Positions 21,523 to 30,578 of a stretch of DNA of 32,412 nucleotides are shown here, in pieces (position 1 is the stretch's first letter; the number at the start of each line of letters is the position of its first letter). The notes below the pieces were generated by a model. It had not been told where the DNA came from, did no database searches, and saw only the letters and a program-made list of their open reading frames with translations. The DNA is from a virus, in the IMG/VR virus record IMGVR_UViG_3300035438_000445, positions 1-32,412 of that record. One strand, given 5' to 3'. The translations under genes were made by a program, and so were the position numbers.

Positions 21523-22083
21523 TTTTGTTTTAATTAAATTATTGTTTGAATTGTTTTCGTTATATAATGCAACCGCTTTCATTGTATCAATTACCTCAGT
21601 CGCAAAACCCATTTTAACCGCTTCCGAAGCGGAATAATAAGTTTCTGTTTTCATCCAGCTTAAAATATCTGCAATATCAATTCCGATTTTTTTAGAATAA
21701 AACTTTGCCAACATTTTTTCTTCTTCTTTTAGCATCGAAGCGTATTTTTGCATACTTGCCGCATCCCCTTCATTCGCGCCCCACGGGTTATGAATCATAA
21801 ATTCGGAATTGCTTGTAATTTTTCTAACGGGTGCCGCTAAAAAAATAACCGTTGCAATTGATTTGCATTCGCCCTCTGCAATTGTTTCTAAATTAAAACC
21901 TAATTGTTTGGCTTGTGAAACTAAGTAATCATAAATCGCATAACCTTCCGAAACAAAACCGCCCGGCGAATGAATGTGAGCCGTTACCGTTTCCCCTGAA
22001 TGTACCGCGCCCATTTGTTCAATAACATTTTTTAAAAAAACGTCTTGCCCGATTACGCCGTATAAATAAATATGGTGGTTCAT
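21016..22083 (-). CDS. ClpP-like prohead protease with scaffold-like C-terminal half
   Basis: Residues 1-165 are an S14 ClpP-type protease. Ser75 is in GECKSIATVIFLA and His98 in MIHNPWG, with the HSPGGFVSEG segment at 38-47. Residues 166-190 form an asparagine-rich linker. The C-terminal half contains LEDGTALFIDTEESEPAVG and GMVIVTVAGIITEINP, a decoration-like beta fold, and a helical segment with a leucine heptad (ISELETALAEVQPII) of scaffold type. It cuts scaffold and capsid during head maturation. The start at 22083 is preceded by A-rich sequence. The preceding helical gene ends 53 bases upstream. Confidence 0.85.
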   Translation of the reverse strand: MNHHIYLYGVIGQDVFLKNVIEQMGAVHSGETVTAHIHSPGGFVSEGYAIYDYLVSQAKQLGFNLETIAEGECKSIATVIFLAAPVRKITSNSEFMIHNPWGANEGDAASMQKYASMLKEEEKMLAKFYSKKIGIDIADILSWMKTETYYSASEAVKMGFATEVIDTMKAVALYNENNSNNNLIKTKMNKPNFNLQNFKAIAKRALKALSGEAVKNLDAFLEDGTALFIDTEESEPAVGMAVFIAETGEPAPDAAHTLDSGMVIVTVAGIITEINPVAAQSIEEMQARISELETALAEVQPIIANLSNITGEFTPSAKSQRTVQTGPGRAEGAAKTKAVSSFDKSAIKPNQRAKN

Positions 22084-22136
22084 TTGTCAAAAGTATTTTA
22101 TTAAGTAAATCAAAAGTTTATCATTTTAGTTGTAAA

Positions 22137-22388
22137 TCATTTTTCGGAGATCCATTTTAACGCGCGGTAAATTGTTTGAATTCCGCAATTGTATTTTTGA
22201 GCCGCGTTATAAATCGCATCCATTCGCGTTTGCCCTATCTTTTGGAACGTGTCAACATCGAAATAAATGTTTCGGTATTTAATCGCAAACGGTTCTATTA
22301 ATCCAGCTTTGTAAAGTGAAATTATTTCGCCCGAATCGCTCAAACGTTTAATAATTTCTAATCGAGTTTCCTTTTTAAATTGTTCCAT
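22137..22388 (-). CDS. Small helical protein, possible HTH, 83 aa
   Basis: It is a helical, mixed-charge protein ending in a segment like a helix-turn-helix (MDAIYNAAQKYNCGIQTIYRALKWI, about 56-80). The protein sits between the tape measure and head genes and overlaps the tape-measure stop by 14 bases. It may be a regulator of late genes or a virion-assembly factor. I do not recognise a family. Confidence 0.65.
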   Translation of the reverse strand: MEQFKKETRLEIIKRLSDSGEIISLYKAGLIEPFAIKYRNIYFDVDTFQKIGQTRMDAIYNAAQKYNCGIQTIYRALKWISEK

Positions 22389-25299
22389 TTACGCGAACTT
22401 CTGAATAATCCGATTGTTTTTTATTTATATCCGTAACCTTGACGATCGGAGAAATACCCGAAATAGCCGAAATAAGGCGCTCAGTTGAATCGTTAGCCGC
22501 CGTTGGTACATTTGCCCCGCCAAAATTAATAACGCCCGTTGCGAAGCGATTTCGAGTATTTAGGAATTCAAGTAAGCCGGGGTAATTTGTTTGAGCAAAA
22601 TTAGTTCCCCTTGCAGTAATAACCGATTCGCCCCTTGAAAGCCGCGCGGGTATCGAATCGCTTGTTTCAGTTCCGGGACCATTTAACCCGATTACACCCT
22701 TTGCAAAGCCCGGAGCTGCTGGCGGCGGTTGCGATTGTATCGCCGAAATTTGCGCCGCCGTTAGTGCCGCCGTTGTAATAGCTGCAATTGCGCCCCCGAT
22801 CGGTCCTAATTGCGCAAAGCCCTGAATGATTGCTTGCGCCGCGCCTATTAACGCTTGCGCCGTTGCAAATGCTTTGTCGGTTTCAAATTGTTTTTTTGCA
22901 ATTTTATATTTTTCTTGCGCCGACTTTTTATTGATTTCTTTAATCCTTGCCGCTTTTTGTTCTTCGTTTAAAGTTGAATTATTAACCGCGTCTATTTCAG
23001 CTTGCGCGCCTTTGTCAATATTATTTAATTGAGTTTCGAATCCTAAATTAACAATTTCCTGAACTTTGTTTAATCCCGATCCAATAGCTTCGGCTGCTTC
23101 GGCTGCTTTTTCTACGTCTTCATCTGAAAGCCCTAAACTTTCCCCGAATGTAGGTTGGTCGGTTTTTACTTCGCCTAATCCTTTTCGCGCCGCTTCTAAA
23201 GCCGTTTGAATGGTTTGAATTCCTTGTAATTCAGTTTGAGTTATTAATCCATCCGCGCCCGCAAATTGAGCCGTTAACGCTAACTGTTGTTCTAAACTTT
23301 TTATTTGAATATCCAGCTTTGCCGCTTGCTTTTCGGCTTCCGTTGCCGTGCTTAAATCGACCGCATCTTGATCTAACTTTAATTGCGCGTTTAAAGCTGC
23401 AATTTGATTATTAAAATCTTCGGCGGCGAAAGTATCTTTTATTTTTTGAATTTCCGCTTGTTTGATTTTTTCTATTTGTACTTCCGTTGCACCTTGTTTT
23501 ATTAACGCCGCTTCCCTCGCTGCAAATGAATTTTCGAATAGTGCTAAACGATTTGTTAAACTGTCTTGTTCGGTTGCTAATAATTGCGCTTGTATGCTTA
23601 ATTCATTATCAATTCGCGTTTGCGTTTTATCTGCTTCGGCTTTTGCTAAATTTTCATCAAACTTTAATAAAGCCGCTTGTTTATCCGCTTCGATTTTTTC
23701 GCGAAGTTGAATTTCTTTTTCTCCGTTTCCTTTTAATGCTGCGGATTTGTCTGTAAATGTTTTCGCTAATTTTTCGCGTTCACTTAAATTAAATTCAGCA
23801 TCCAGCGAAACCAATGTTTCATTGTATTTTTTGCGGTCGGCGGCTGCTTTTTCGCCCGCTGCTTTATTTGCCGCTGCAATTTTTTCGTTTTTTTCGGTTT
23901 CAATTGCTATATCTTTTGCAGCCGTTTCAGTTTTTGAATCTAAAACTTTCCCTTGTAAATCCTGAATCTCGCGGCTTAATGCGATTTGTTCTTTTGCGCT
24001 AATTTTTGCCGCTTGCCCTAATTTCAATTGCGCTTGTAATTGTAAAATAAGTTTGTTTGTTGAATCCTCGAAACTTTTTGCTTTTTGTTTTTCAAGTTCA
24101 ACCGTATTTTTTCCCGCCGCCGAAGCTAATTTAATTTCGCGGTCGTAAGTTGCACCGACTATCGTCGAATACCTATCGTAAGCATCCCGCGCAAAATTGA
24201 TTGCATCCCCTTGTTTTTTATATTGTTCGGCTGCTAAAGTTGCGGCGCGTGTTTGTTCGCTGGTTAATCCTAAAAAATCCGTTACCGCGTTTTTAATATC
24301 GTCAAAATAAACAATTAAAGCCGCAATTCCACCAATTAAAGCCGCAACCCCTAAAGTTGCAATAGTCCACGCCGCCGCCGAAGCAACCCCGAACGCCGTT
24401 GTTATTCCCGTTAATACCGTAGTGCCAAAAGCTAAAATAGCATTTCCCGCAATTAAACTTTTTTGCGCGATTGCCGCGAAAGTATCTGCGATTGCGCCCT
24501 TTTCTTTTACAATGTTTGCGATTTGTTGACCGATTGCAAGCGATTTAACGCTGGCTGCCATTGCTTCGGTTACCTCTTTGTTTTCTCCGAATGCTAAACT
24601 AACTAATTGAGACGCCGAAGCCGCCGCGCCCGCCGTTGCTATGGTATCTTCGAAAGTTCTTTTCGCGGGGTTCTTCGGTTCCTTGTTTCCGAATTCGTCT
24701 AATTTCCCTTCTAATTGCCCGATTGCTAAACCTAAGTTTTCGGCTTCGGTTTTGGCTTCGCTAAATTGAACTGAATTGACATCGGTGCTTTGAATTACTT
24801 TTTGGAGATCGGATAATTTCGCCCGCATCCCTTCCAAAGTATTTCCGTAATTCCCTACGTTTTGCGTTCCTACGCTTATTCCCGAATTAAATAATAATAT
24901 CCCTTGCTTTGCCTGATCGACTTGTTTTTTTGCGTTAAAATACGCCTCTGTAAATTCGGTCGTACCGTCCGCATTTTGTTGAAGCGTTCCCGTTAAATTT
25001 TTTAATTCAACTTCGGCTAATTGAAAGTTTCTTAATAATTGTTCGTAGCTTCCAGCGTTCGCGTTTACCGCTTGCGCTTGCACTAATAATTGACGTTCGT
25101 TATTTGAAATTTCTTTTGTTAGAAATTTAATTTCAGTTGCGGTTTTAATATACGCGTCGGTAACTTGCCCTTCGCTTTTTAAAAGTTCTGCATTCGCGGT
25201 TTTTAATCCCGCAACCTGATTTTTTAAATCCGCCGTTTTTTTAATTACGTCCTCACTTTTGAATTGAATATCTAATATTAAAGTTTGCGTTTCAGCCAT
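22375..25299 (-). CDS. Tape measure protein, 974 aa
   Basis: A long protein with coiled-coil stretches at about 15-130 and 340-760, and hydrophobic alanine-rich segments at about 282-332 (VLTGITTAFGVASAAAWT) and again near 815-860. It ends with the motif SDSIPARLSRGESVITARG, which I recognise from tape measures. At about 0.15 nm per residue, the length predicts a tail of roughly 145 nm, so a long non-contractile tail is likely. The many alpha-helical repeats (QQLALTAQFAG, KAFATAQALIGAAQ) make shadow frames on the other strand. It is read from ATG 25299 just after the preceding tail gene. Confidence 0.93.
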   Translation of the reverse strand: MAETQTLILDIQFKSEDVIKKTADLKNQVAGLKTANAELLKSEGQVTDAYIKTATEIKFLTKEISNNERQLLVQAQAVNANAGSYEQLLRNFQLAEVELKNLTGTLQQNADGTTEFTEAYFNAKKQVDQAKQGILLFNSGISVGTQNVGNYGNTLEGMRAKLSDLQKVIQSTDVNSVQFSEAKTEAENLGLAIGQLEGKLDEFGNKEPKNPAKRTFEDTIATAGAAASASQLVSLAFGENKEVTEAMAASVKSLAIGQQIANIVKEKGAIADTFAAIAQKSLIAGNAILAFGTTVLTGITTAFGVASAAAWTIATLGVAALIGGIAALIVYFDDIKNAVTDFLGLTSEQTRAATLAAEQYKKQGDAINFARDAYDRYSTIVGATYDREIKLASAAGKNTVELEKQKAKSFEDSTNKLILQLQAQLKLGQAAKISAKEQIALSREIQDLQGKVLDSKTETAAKDIAIETEKNEKIAAANKAAGEKAAADRKKYNETLVSLDAEFNLSEREKLAKTFTDKSAALKGNGEKEIQLREKIEADKQAALLKFDENLAKAEADKTQTRIDNELSIQAQLLATEQDSLTNRLALFENSFAAREAALIKQGATEVQIEKIKQAEIQKIKDTFAAEDFNNQIAALNAQLKLDQDAVDLSTATEAEKQAAKLDIQIKSLEQQLALTAQFAGADGLITQTELQGIQTIQTALEAARKGLGEVKTDQPTFGESLGLSDEDVEKAAEAAEAIGSGLNKVQEIVNLGFETQLNNIDKGAQAEIDAVNNSTLNEEQKAARIKEINKKSAQEKYKIAKKQFETDKAFATAQALIGAAQAIIQGFAQLGPIGGAIAAITTAALTAAQISAIQSQPPPAAPGFAKGVIGLNGPGTETSDSIPARLSRGESVITARGTNFAQTNYPGLLEFLNTRNRFATGVINFGGANVPTAANDSTERLISAISGISPIVKVTDINKKQSDYSEVRVNGTI

Positions 25300-25320
25300 T
25301 GTAAAAAGTTTTTAAATTAA

Positions 25321-27339
25321 TTATCCAATTCGTAAAAGTTCAACCGAAGTGCTTTCGGACGAGCTGGTAAAATCTTTAATTTCTTGCACGTAATAAAAGC
25401 CCGAAGGATTTTCCAAATAAATAGGAATCGAAAAATCGAAATCCTGAATATCAAATTCAGTTAAACGAAATTCTAATTCAATTTTTAAAATGTTATTTGT
25501 AATTCCATTAAACAAACTTTGATAAAATGTTGGATATAAATAAGCCCAATCTAAATTAAAACTTTGAAAACTTTGTTCTTCAAATCCTAAGAATGGAATG
25601 TTTGTGTTTTCCGTAACGTTTGCTTCGCCAAAACTCGAATAAATAACTTCGGTGTTCTGAGTAAATAAAAACGCAATGCGCGGGGCTTTATTAAATTTCA
25701 TCATACTTTTATAAGTATAATTTGAATTTAATTGAATTTCGGGATTGTAATTATTTAAAAAAATAGTATTGAATGTTTTATTTAATATTCTCGAAAAACT
25801 TGAATAATTAAATAAACTTTTTATGTATTCAATTTCTTTTGGCAAACTTTCGTTTTCAATATTAATCGAATATCCAAATGTTGCATCGGGCAAATATTCA
25901 AATGTATTTAATTGACCGTACCCGTCAATTTTAAAAGTAAATGTTGTATCGTTTGATAAATCAATTTTACTTTGCCATTCCTTCGCAATTGATTTATTTT
26001 CATTCAATTCGTTAAACATCATTAACCGAATTGTTTTATCGTATTCGTTAACTATGGGAATAATTCCAAAAAGATTTGAAATTTCTTTTATAAAAGTTCC
26101 GCAAGTCCAATTCGGTAAACTTTCCTGAATGTTATACAATCGATTGTAATGAGAAACAGGAGCGTTTGTAATTTGCTCAATATTGAACGTTAAACTATTT
26201 ATTGTTAATGAATTATTTGCAAAAGAACCGGGCGCGTTTAAAACTTCAATAAAGGCGTAAACTTTTGTATTTTCCGAACCCGTTAAATTCGGGTTTAAAG
26301 TTGTTTCGATAAAATCTTCAAAAGCGCAATTAACTATTATTTGCCCCGTATGGTTTCCCGGTGTTGCAGTTTGAAATGTATTAAATGGAAACCCGTCTAT
26401 TGAATCTATTGAGCCGTCTAAAGTCCGGTAAACATTTAATTGTAATCCAGCACTTACGCCGTTACCGGGGAACGCTTCAATTACCGTAATATCGTAATCT
26501 AAAACAAATCGATAATTAGCTGGAATATGTAAATAATAAAAAAAGCCGTTTGGTGTAACATTCCATTTATCTACAAAAGCGCCGCCCGTTGTATTTTCAA
26601 TTAAATCGTAATCCTCAAAATTGAAATAAAAATCTAAAGGATTACTAATATAAGTTTTCGGAGTGTTTGAAATAAATTTACATTGTAATTCTTCAAGGTT
26701 TCGCGCTCCTACTTTGCAATCAATTACAGGCATTAATAAGTTTTCGAAATAACTTTCATCCCACGGACCGCCGTAAAAAGTATAACCGAAAGTTCCGCCT
26801 ATTTTTTGAAATAAGTATTTAACGAAAACCGAAGGAACTATTCCGAAACAATTTAATGAAGTTGTAAATTGACTTTGATAACCTGAATCGTGAATAGCGT
26901 ATATATAACCGTCATTAAAATCATTCCCGATTGAATTAATCATTTCGGTTTTTGTCCACAAATGATCTAAATCTATTAAATCTAATTCACGCAAAAATGT
27001 TTTTTTTATTAAATCAAAGAAAACAGCATTATCTGAATTAATTAAAACTTCTATTCGATCGCTTAAACTTTCAAAACTGAATTGCGCGGCATTCATTATT
27101 TCGATTCCATTTGCAGAAACCGAACCCAATTGTTTAATATATTTTTTTGTCGAATTATCGCTTCCCTGAACCATTCCAATCGCGGCTAAATTATTTGCCG
27201 TTGCGGGTAAGTTTAGTTTGTTTGTAAAGCTCGATTGACGTTCCAGCGTTCCAATATTCGCCACGCGCTTAGTAGTGGAAATAACCGTTCCCGAATCTAA
27301 ATCTAAAGGCGTTTCACCGATTTTAATTATTTGATTCAT
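25321..27339 (-). CDS. Large tail-tip or distal tail protein, 672 aa
   Basis: The protein starts with TPLDLDSGTVISTTKRVANIGT and is beta-rich with many aromatic residues (YFNFEDYDLIEN, YNRLYNIQESLPNWTCG) and no helix-rich regions. It is the size and type of distal tail or tail-tip proteins and lies between the 582-residue tail protein and the tape measure. The start forms TAATG with the preceding stop. The exact homologue is not clear to me. Confidence 0.65.
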   Translation of the reverse strand: MNQIIKIGETPLDLDSGTVISTTKRVANIGTLERQSSFTNKLNLPATANNLAAIGMVQGSDNSTKKYIKQLGSVSANGIEIMNAAQFSFESLSDRIEVLINSDNAVFFDLIKKTFLRELDLIDLDHLWTKTEMINSIGNDFNDGYIYAIHDSGYQSQFTTSLNCFGIVPSVFVKYLFQKIGGTFGYTFYGGPWDESYFENLLMPVIDCKVGARNLEELQCKFISNTPKTYISNPLDFYFNFEDYDLIENTTGGAFVDKWNVTPNGFFYYLHIPANYRFVLDYDITVIEAFPGNGVSAGLQLNVYRTLDGSIDSIDGFPFNTFQTATPGNHTGQIIVNCAFEDFIETTLNPNLTGSENTKVYAFIEVLNAPGSFANNSLTINSLTFNIEQITNAPVSHYNRLYNIQESLPNWTCGTFIKEISNLFGIIPIVNEYDKTIRLMMFNELNENKSIAKEWQSKIDLSNDTTFTFKIDGYGQLNTFEYLPDATFGYSINIENESLPKEIEYIKSLFNYSSFSRILNKTFNTIFLNNYNPEIQLNSNYTYKSMMKFNKAPRIAFLFTQNTEVIYSSFGEANVTENTNIPFLGFEEQSFQSFNLDWAYLYPTFYQSLFNGITNNILKIELEFRLTEFDIQDFDFSIPIYLENPSGFYYVQEIKDFTSSSESTSVELLRIG

Positions 27340-29087
27340 TACGCGTATTGATTAAAGTATTTCGGTTTAACAAAAGTTAATTCGATATTAAAATAATTAT
27401 CCTTTGTTGAACGAATGTTAAATGTACCCGGTTCAATTATTACACCGATCCATTTTTCAAGTTCTTCGTTATACCAGTATATTTTTGGCGAAGTTGTTAA
27501 AACTTTTAATCCTTCGGCTTCGTTTTTTGTTAACGTGCTGGAACCAACTTGCACCGCTGGAGAAACATTTTTAAAAGTAACATTTTCGAAATCTGAAATT
27601 CCCGAAATATTATCAAAATAACTTTCGTAATTATTCCCGTTTTCTACGTTTAACGCTTCATAGATTTTATGCTCAAATAACCAATAATCCCAACCGCCTA
27701 ATGTATTTAGCCATCGAACATAAAAAGTGTTACACGACTGTTCTAAAGGGCGTTTAACGTTCAAAGTAATCGGGGCTAAACAATCAATAAACAAAAGTGT
27801 TTCATCGTAACGCCCAAATCTTATTTCCATTTTTTTTGCTTTTAAAATTTCATTCCCGATAAATTCAGCATAAACAATTTCGGTTATATTAATTCGAGCT
27901 AAAGAAATAAATTCAGTAAAAACAATTGGTGCGCTTTCATAGGGCGTTATATTTCCGTTTGCTTGCGTTACTGTATATTTAATAATATATTCTTCAAAAT
28001 CCGTTAAAGTTGAATTTCCTAAAAAAGAAAGCGTAAAAGGAAACAACGGGAAAAATACAGGGTTTTCGAATTGCGTTAACCATTGCGGCATAACTTCAGG
28101 ATAAAAAGAACTTCCAGCCGTGTTCGCAAAGTATTTATTATAATATCCGTTATTCGGATCCCCGATTTGAAACGCGCCCGCAATTGCAAATTTAACGTCT
28201 TCGGGATCGTAGTAAGTAATAAAACTTTCGGAGCTTCCAATCCAATTATCTTTTGTTGCAAAATAAAAAGGCGTGTATAAATTTGTATCTTCGGTTCGGG
28301 CTGCGTTTGGATCGATTAAATCAATAGTAAAATTCAAATTAATTAAGCTCCTTAAAGCCCCCGAAATTTCAGCACGAATAAATGCGTTCGAATCTGGCGT
28401 GAATCTCAAATCTCTATAAATAGGTACGAAATCCCCGTTTTTAATTCTTAAAGTAACATAAAAGTTTAATCGCGAAGTAAAGTTAATTGAAGCTAAAAAA
28501 AATGGGCTAAACGCGCTGAAAAGTTTATCGAATGTTGCGTATAAAATACCGCCCGAACTTGAAATGTTTAAAATTGTATGGTTAAATGCGTTTGCTGAAT
28601 TATCCGCTATTACCTGAATAACCGCCCCAACTTCGAAACCCTCAACTAAAACCCATTCGCCCATAAAAACGGTTCCGCAAGGGATTGAAACATATAAAGA
28701 ATTCCAAGTACTTTGAAGCGTATTATCTTCATAATCCTTTCTTCGCATTTCAATAACAACGGGATTAAATGCAGCAACAACCCGAACATCGAAATTTTCA
28801 CTTCCAGCCGTTGGGGGTAAAATAATTAATTCAGTAAATGAAGGGGGTAAAAAAACATTGTATGGTATTGTATCGATTGTAACATTTAAGCCCGTTATAT
28901 CGACTATAAAGCCGCCTAATTGCTCACTTGTAAACCTAATATAATCCCCAATGTTTAAATCTCCGGGTGTTGCAAAACTAAATTGATAAAAAGCGGGGTT
29001 AAATGTACTTTGAACAAAGTTTGCAGAAACTCGAATTCCTTTTTGTTCTAATACCGAATTAATATTAGTAATAATTTCAGTTGCCAT
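27339..29087 (-). CDS. Large tail structural protein, 582 aa
   Basis: Almost entirely beta-structured, with long stretches of alternating hydrophobic and aromatic residues (FNPAFYQFSFATPGDLNIG, FPLFPFTLSFLGNSTLT). It has no transmembrane segment. It likely forms part of the tail tip or baseplate alongside the next gene. It overlaps the gp10-like gene by 11 bases. Assignment is by size, fold type and place only. Confidence 0.62.
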   Translation of the reverse strand: MATEIITNINSVLEQKGIRVSANFVQSTFNPAFYQFSFATPGDLNIGDYIRFTSEQLGGFIVDITGLNVTIDTIPYNVFLPPSFTELIILPPTAGSENFDVRVVAAFNPVVIEMRRKDYEDNTLQSTWNSLYVSIPCGTVFMGEWVLVEGFEVGAVIQVIADNSANAFNHTILNISSSGGILYATFDKLFSAFSPFFLASINFTSRLNFYVTLRIKNGDFVPIYRDLRFTPDSNAFIRAEISGALRSLINLNFTIDLIDPNAARTEDTNLYTPFYFATKDNWIGSSESFITYYDPEDVKFAIAGAFQIGDPNNGYYNKYFANTAGSSFYPEVMPQWLTQFENPVFFPLFPFTLSFLGNSTLTDFEEYIIKYTVTQANGNITPYESAPIVFTEFISLARINITEIVYAEFIGNEILKAKKMEIRFGRYDETLLFIDCLAPITLNVKRPLEQSCNTFYVRWLNTLGGWDYWLFEHKIYEALNVENGNNYESYFDNISGISDFENVTFKNVSPAVQVGSSTLTKNEAEGLKVLTTSPKIYWYNEELEKWIGVIIEPGTFNIRSTKDNYFNIELTFVKPKYFNQYA

Positions 29088-29565
29088 AAATTTCCGTTTT
29101 TGCGCTTTTTACAAAATCCAAAATTAACCTTTTACTTAATTGATTTATTCTCCCATCATTGATAACTGAATTTATTATTCCTGTTGGTGCTTTCATTTTG
29201 CGAAAGTTTTGTTTTGAACTATGCAATAAATCGCCCTCCCTATGAATTTTTCGAGCGATTAAAAACGCTAAAGTTTCTTTTGAAATTTTATCTTTTGGAA
29301 TTATTCCCTTTAAATTAATCCATTCCAAAATAATTCCTTTTAAACTTCCATTACCGCCGCCCGAAGTAGGTTTTCGCCCGTACTCTAAACCGAAAATAAA
29401 TGGACGCCCAAAAAGTTTATAAGAATTTAAAGTTATATCCGATTTTAAACTTGCTTTCGTTTTCCCGCTTGTAGTCGTTCCCGCTGCATCCAAACTTTTT
29501 CGTAAGTCCGAAATTAATTTTTTGTCGAAATCTTCGAGCGTTTTTTTATCCAGCGATAAGCTCAT
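29077..29565 (-). CDS. HK97 gp10-like tail completion protein, 162 aa
   Basis: The N-terminus is a helical segment (LEDFDKKLISDLRKSLDAAG). Then comes the pattern YKLFGRPFIFGLEYGRKPT (about 49-67), typical of gp10-like proteins where a glycine-rich loop follows, and IARKIHREGD. This family joins tail to head. The gene follows the tail-terminator-like gene with one base between them, a standard order. Confidence 0.72.
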   Translation of the reverse strand: MSLSLDKKTLEDFDKKLISDLRKSLDAAGTTTSGKTKASLKSDITLNSYKLFGRPFIFGLEYGRKPTSGGGNGSLKGIILEWINLKGIIPKDKISKETLAFLIARKIHREGDLLHSSKQNFRKMKAPTGIINSVINDGRINQLSKRLILDFVKSAKTEIYGN

Positions 29566-29566
29566 T

Positions 29567-30295
29567 TTAATCGAGTAAAATAGTTAAACAATTTTCAAAA
29601 GTAAATAGCATCGAATCGGGATTTGTAACCGTTACCGAACGCGTACCAATTAAAGCCGCAATATTTACCGAAATGTTTATTTCTATTTCAGTTGCGGAAA
29701 TAAAATCAGTTGAATTAATTGTAATTAAAGTTCCGTTAATTGAAATAGTTGCACCCTCAACAAAACCGCTTCCATAAATTGAAATTGTTTTTGTTTCTCC
29801 CTGAAAAATGGAATTATCTACTATTAAATCAATAACAGGATTTGAATAATAAAATGGAGCTTGCGGGCAAATAGCATCTTCGGGCTTTAATTTTACTTGA
29901 AATTGCAAAACAACGCCCGTTAAATTTTGATCTAGGAAATTAAAAACATCATTTAATGCAACTTCATAAACTTCGAAAACATCGGGGTGCGAAATTAAAT
30001 TAGTTATGAATTGATTTGCAATTAAACGCCGCGTTTCAATTATTTCGTTATGCTGCTCCTGTGTAAATTCAGGTTCGGACTTATCGCAAAATAAAATGAT
30101 AGGTTGGTACTGTTCTTTAATTTGAGCGTATTTCGAATCCCGAATAAATTTAAAATCTATCGGTTGATCCATAAAAACGCAAGGCAAAGAAACATTATCA
30201 GCTTGCACGTTTTGAAGCCACTTCGGACCCGAATAAAACAAGCCCGCGCCCATTATCGGGTTTGAACAACTTTTTAAAATTTCAACTATTCTCAT
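29567..30295 (-). CDS. Tail-terminator-like protein with C-terminal IPT/TIG domain, 242 aa
   Basis: Residues 1-140 are an alpha/beta domain with FYSGPKWLQNVQADN and QPIILFC, in line with tail terminator or minor tail proteins. Residues about 152-236 form an IPT/TIG-type Ig-like domain (VIDLIVDNSIFQGETKTISI, YGSGFVEGATISINGTLITI, TRSVTVTNPDS). Ig-like domains decorate many phage virions and can bind cell-surface sugars. The terminator call is by position and size and is weaker than the Ig-like call. Confidence 0.65.
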   Translation of the reverse strand: MRIVEILKSCSNPIMGAGLFYSGPKWLQNVQADNVSLPCVFMDQPIDFKFIRDSKYAQIKEQYQPIILFCDKSEPEFTQEQHNEIIETRRLIANQFITNLISHPDVFEVYEVALNDVFNFLDQNLTGVVLQFQVKLKPEDAICPQAPFYYSNPVIDLIVDNSIFQGETKTISIYGSGFVEGATISINGTLITINSTDFISATEIEINISVNIAALIGTRSVTVTNPDSMLFTFENCLTILLD

Positions 30296-30299
30296 TTGT

Positions 30300-30578
30300 T
30301 TATTTTTTGTGTTTTCGTTCGTGTTCGCTCATTACTAATTTTTCGTAACGCTGGTTAAACTTTCTTAATTCGGATCGCATTTTAAAAGTTAAATTAACTT
30401 CATACATTGACAAATCTAAAACCGCGCTAAACTTTAACGGGTTACCTTCTGCGAGCGAATAAACCGTGCCGAACTTACCAAACTTTTCCAGCTCTTTAAT
30501 TCCAGCGCGGGTTTCGAGTTCAGAATATCCTTCATTGCTTCCCGCTGTCTTTGAACTGAAATTTGCAATTTGTTCAAA
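30300..30578 (-). CDS. Second half of the tail-chaperone pair, reached by -1 frameshift
   Basis: This 93-codon frame (including stop) has no start of its own and begins in the T9 run. In the -1 frame the ribosome reads F177 then EQIANFSSK and continues, with AGIKELEKFGKFGTVYSLAEGNPLKFSAV near the middle, to TAA at 30302-30300. It then contacts the next gene, whose ATG is five bases away. The coding quality and the absence of stops fill an otherwise empty 138-base gap. A fused protein of 268 residues would result. Confidence 0.78.
   Translation of the reverse strand, partial: FEQIANFSSKTAGSNEGYSELETRAGIKELEKFGKFGTVYSLAEGNPLKFSAVLDLSMYEVNLTFKMRSELRKFNQRYEKLVMSEHERKHKK

Noticed and set aside
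22088-22095. TACTTTTG on the minus strand fits the -7 consensus just before the protease start.
   Set aside because: It lies four bases from the ATG, so transcription would start inside the gene, and no TTG lies at the right distance upstream.
22826-24002. Several plus-strand frames opposite the tape measure.
   Set aside because: They are shadows of the alanine- and lysine-rich repeats of the tape measure, rich in C, S, F and L, with no independent support.
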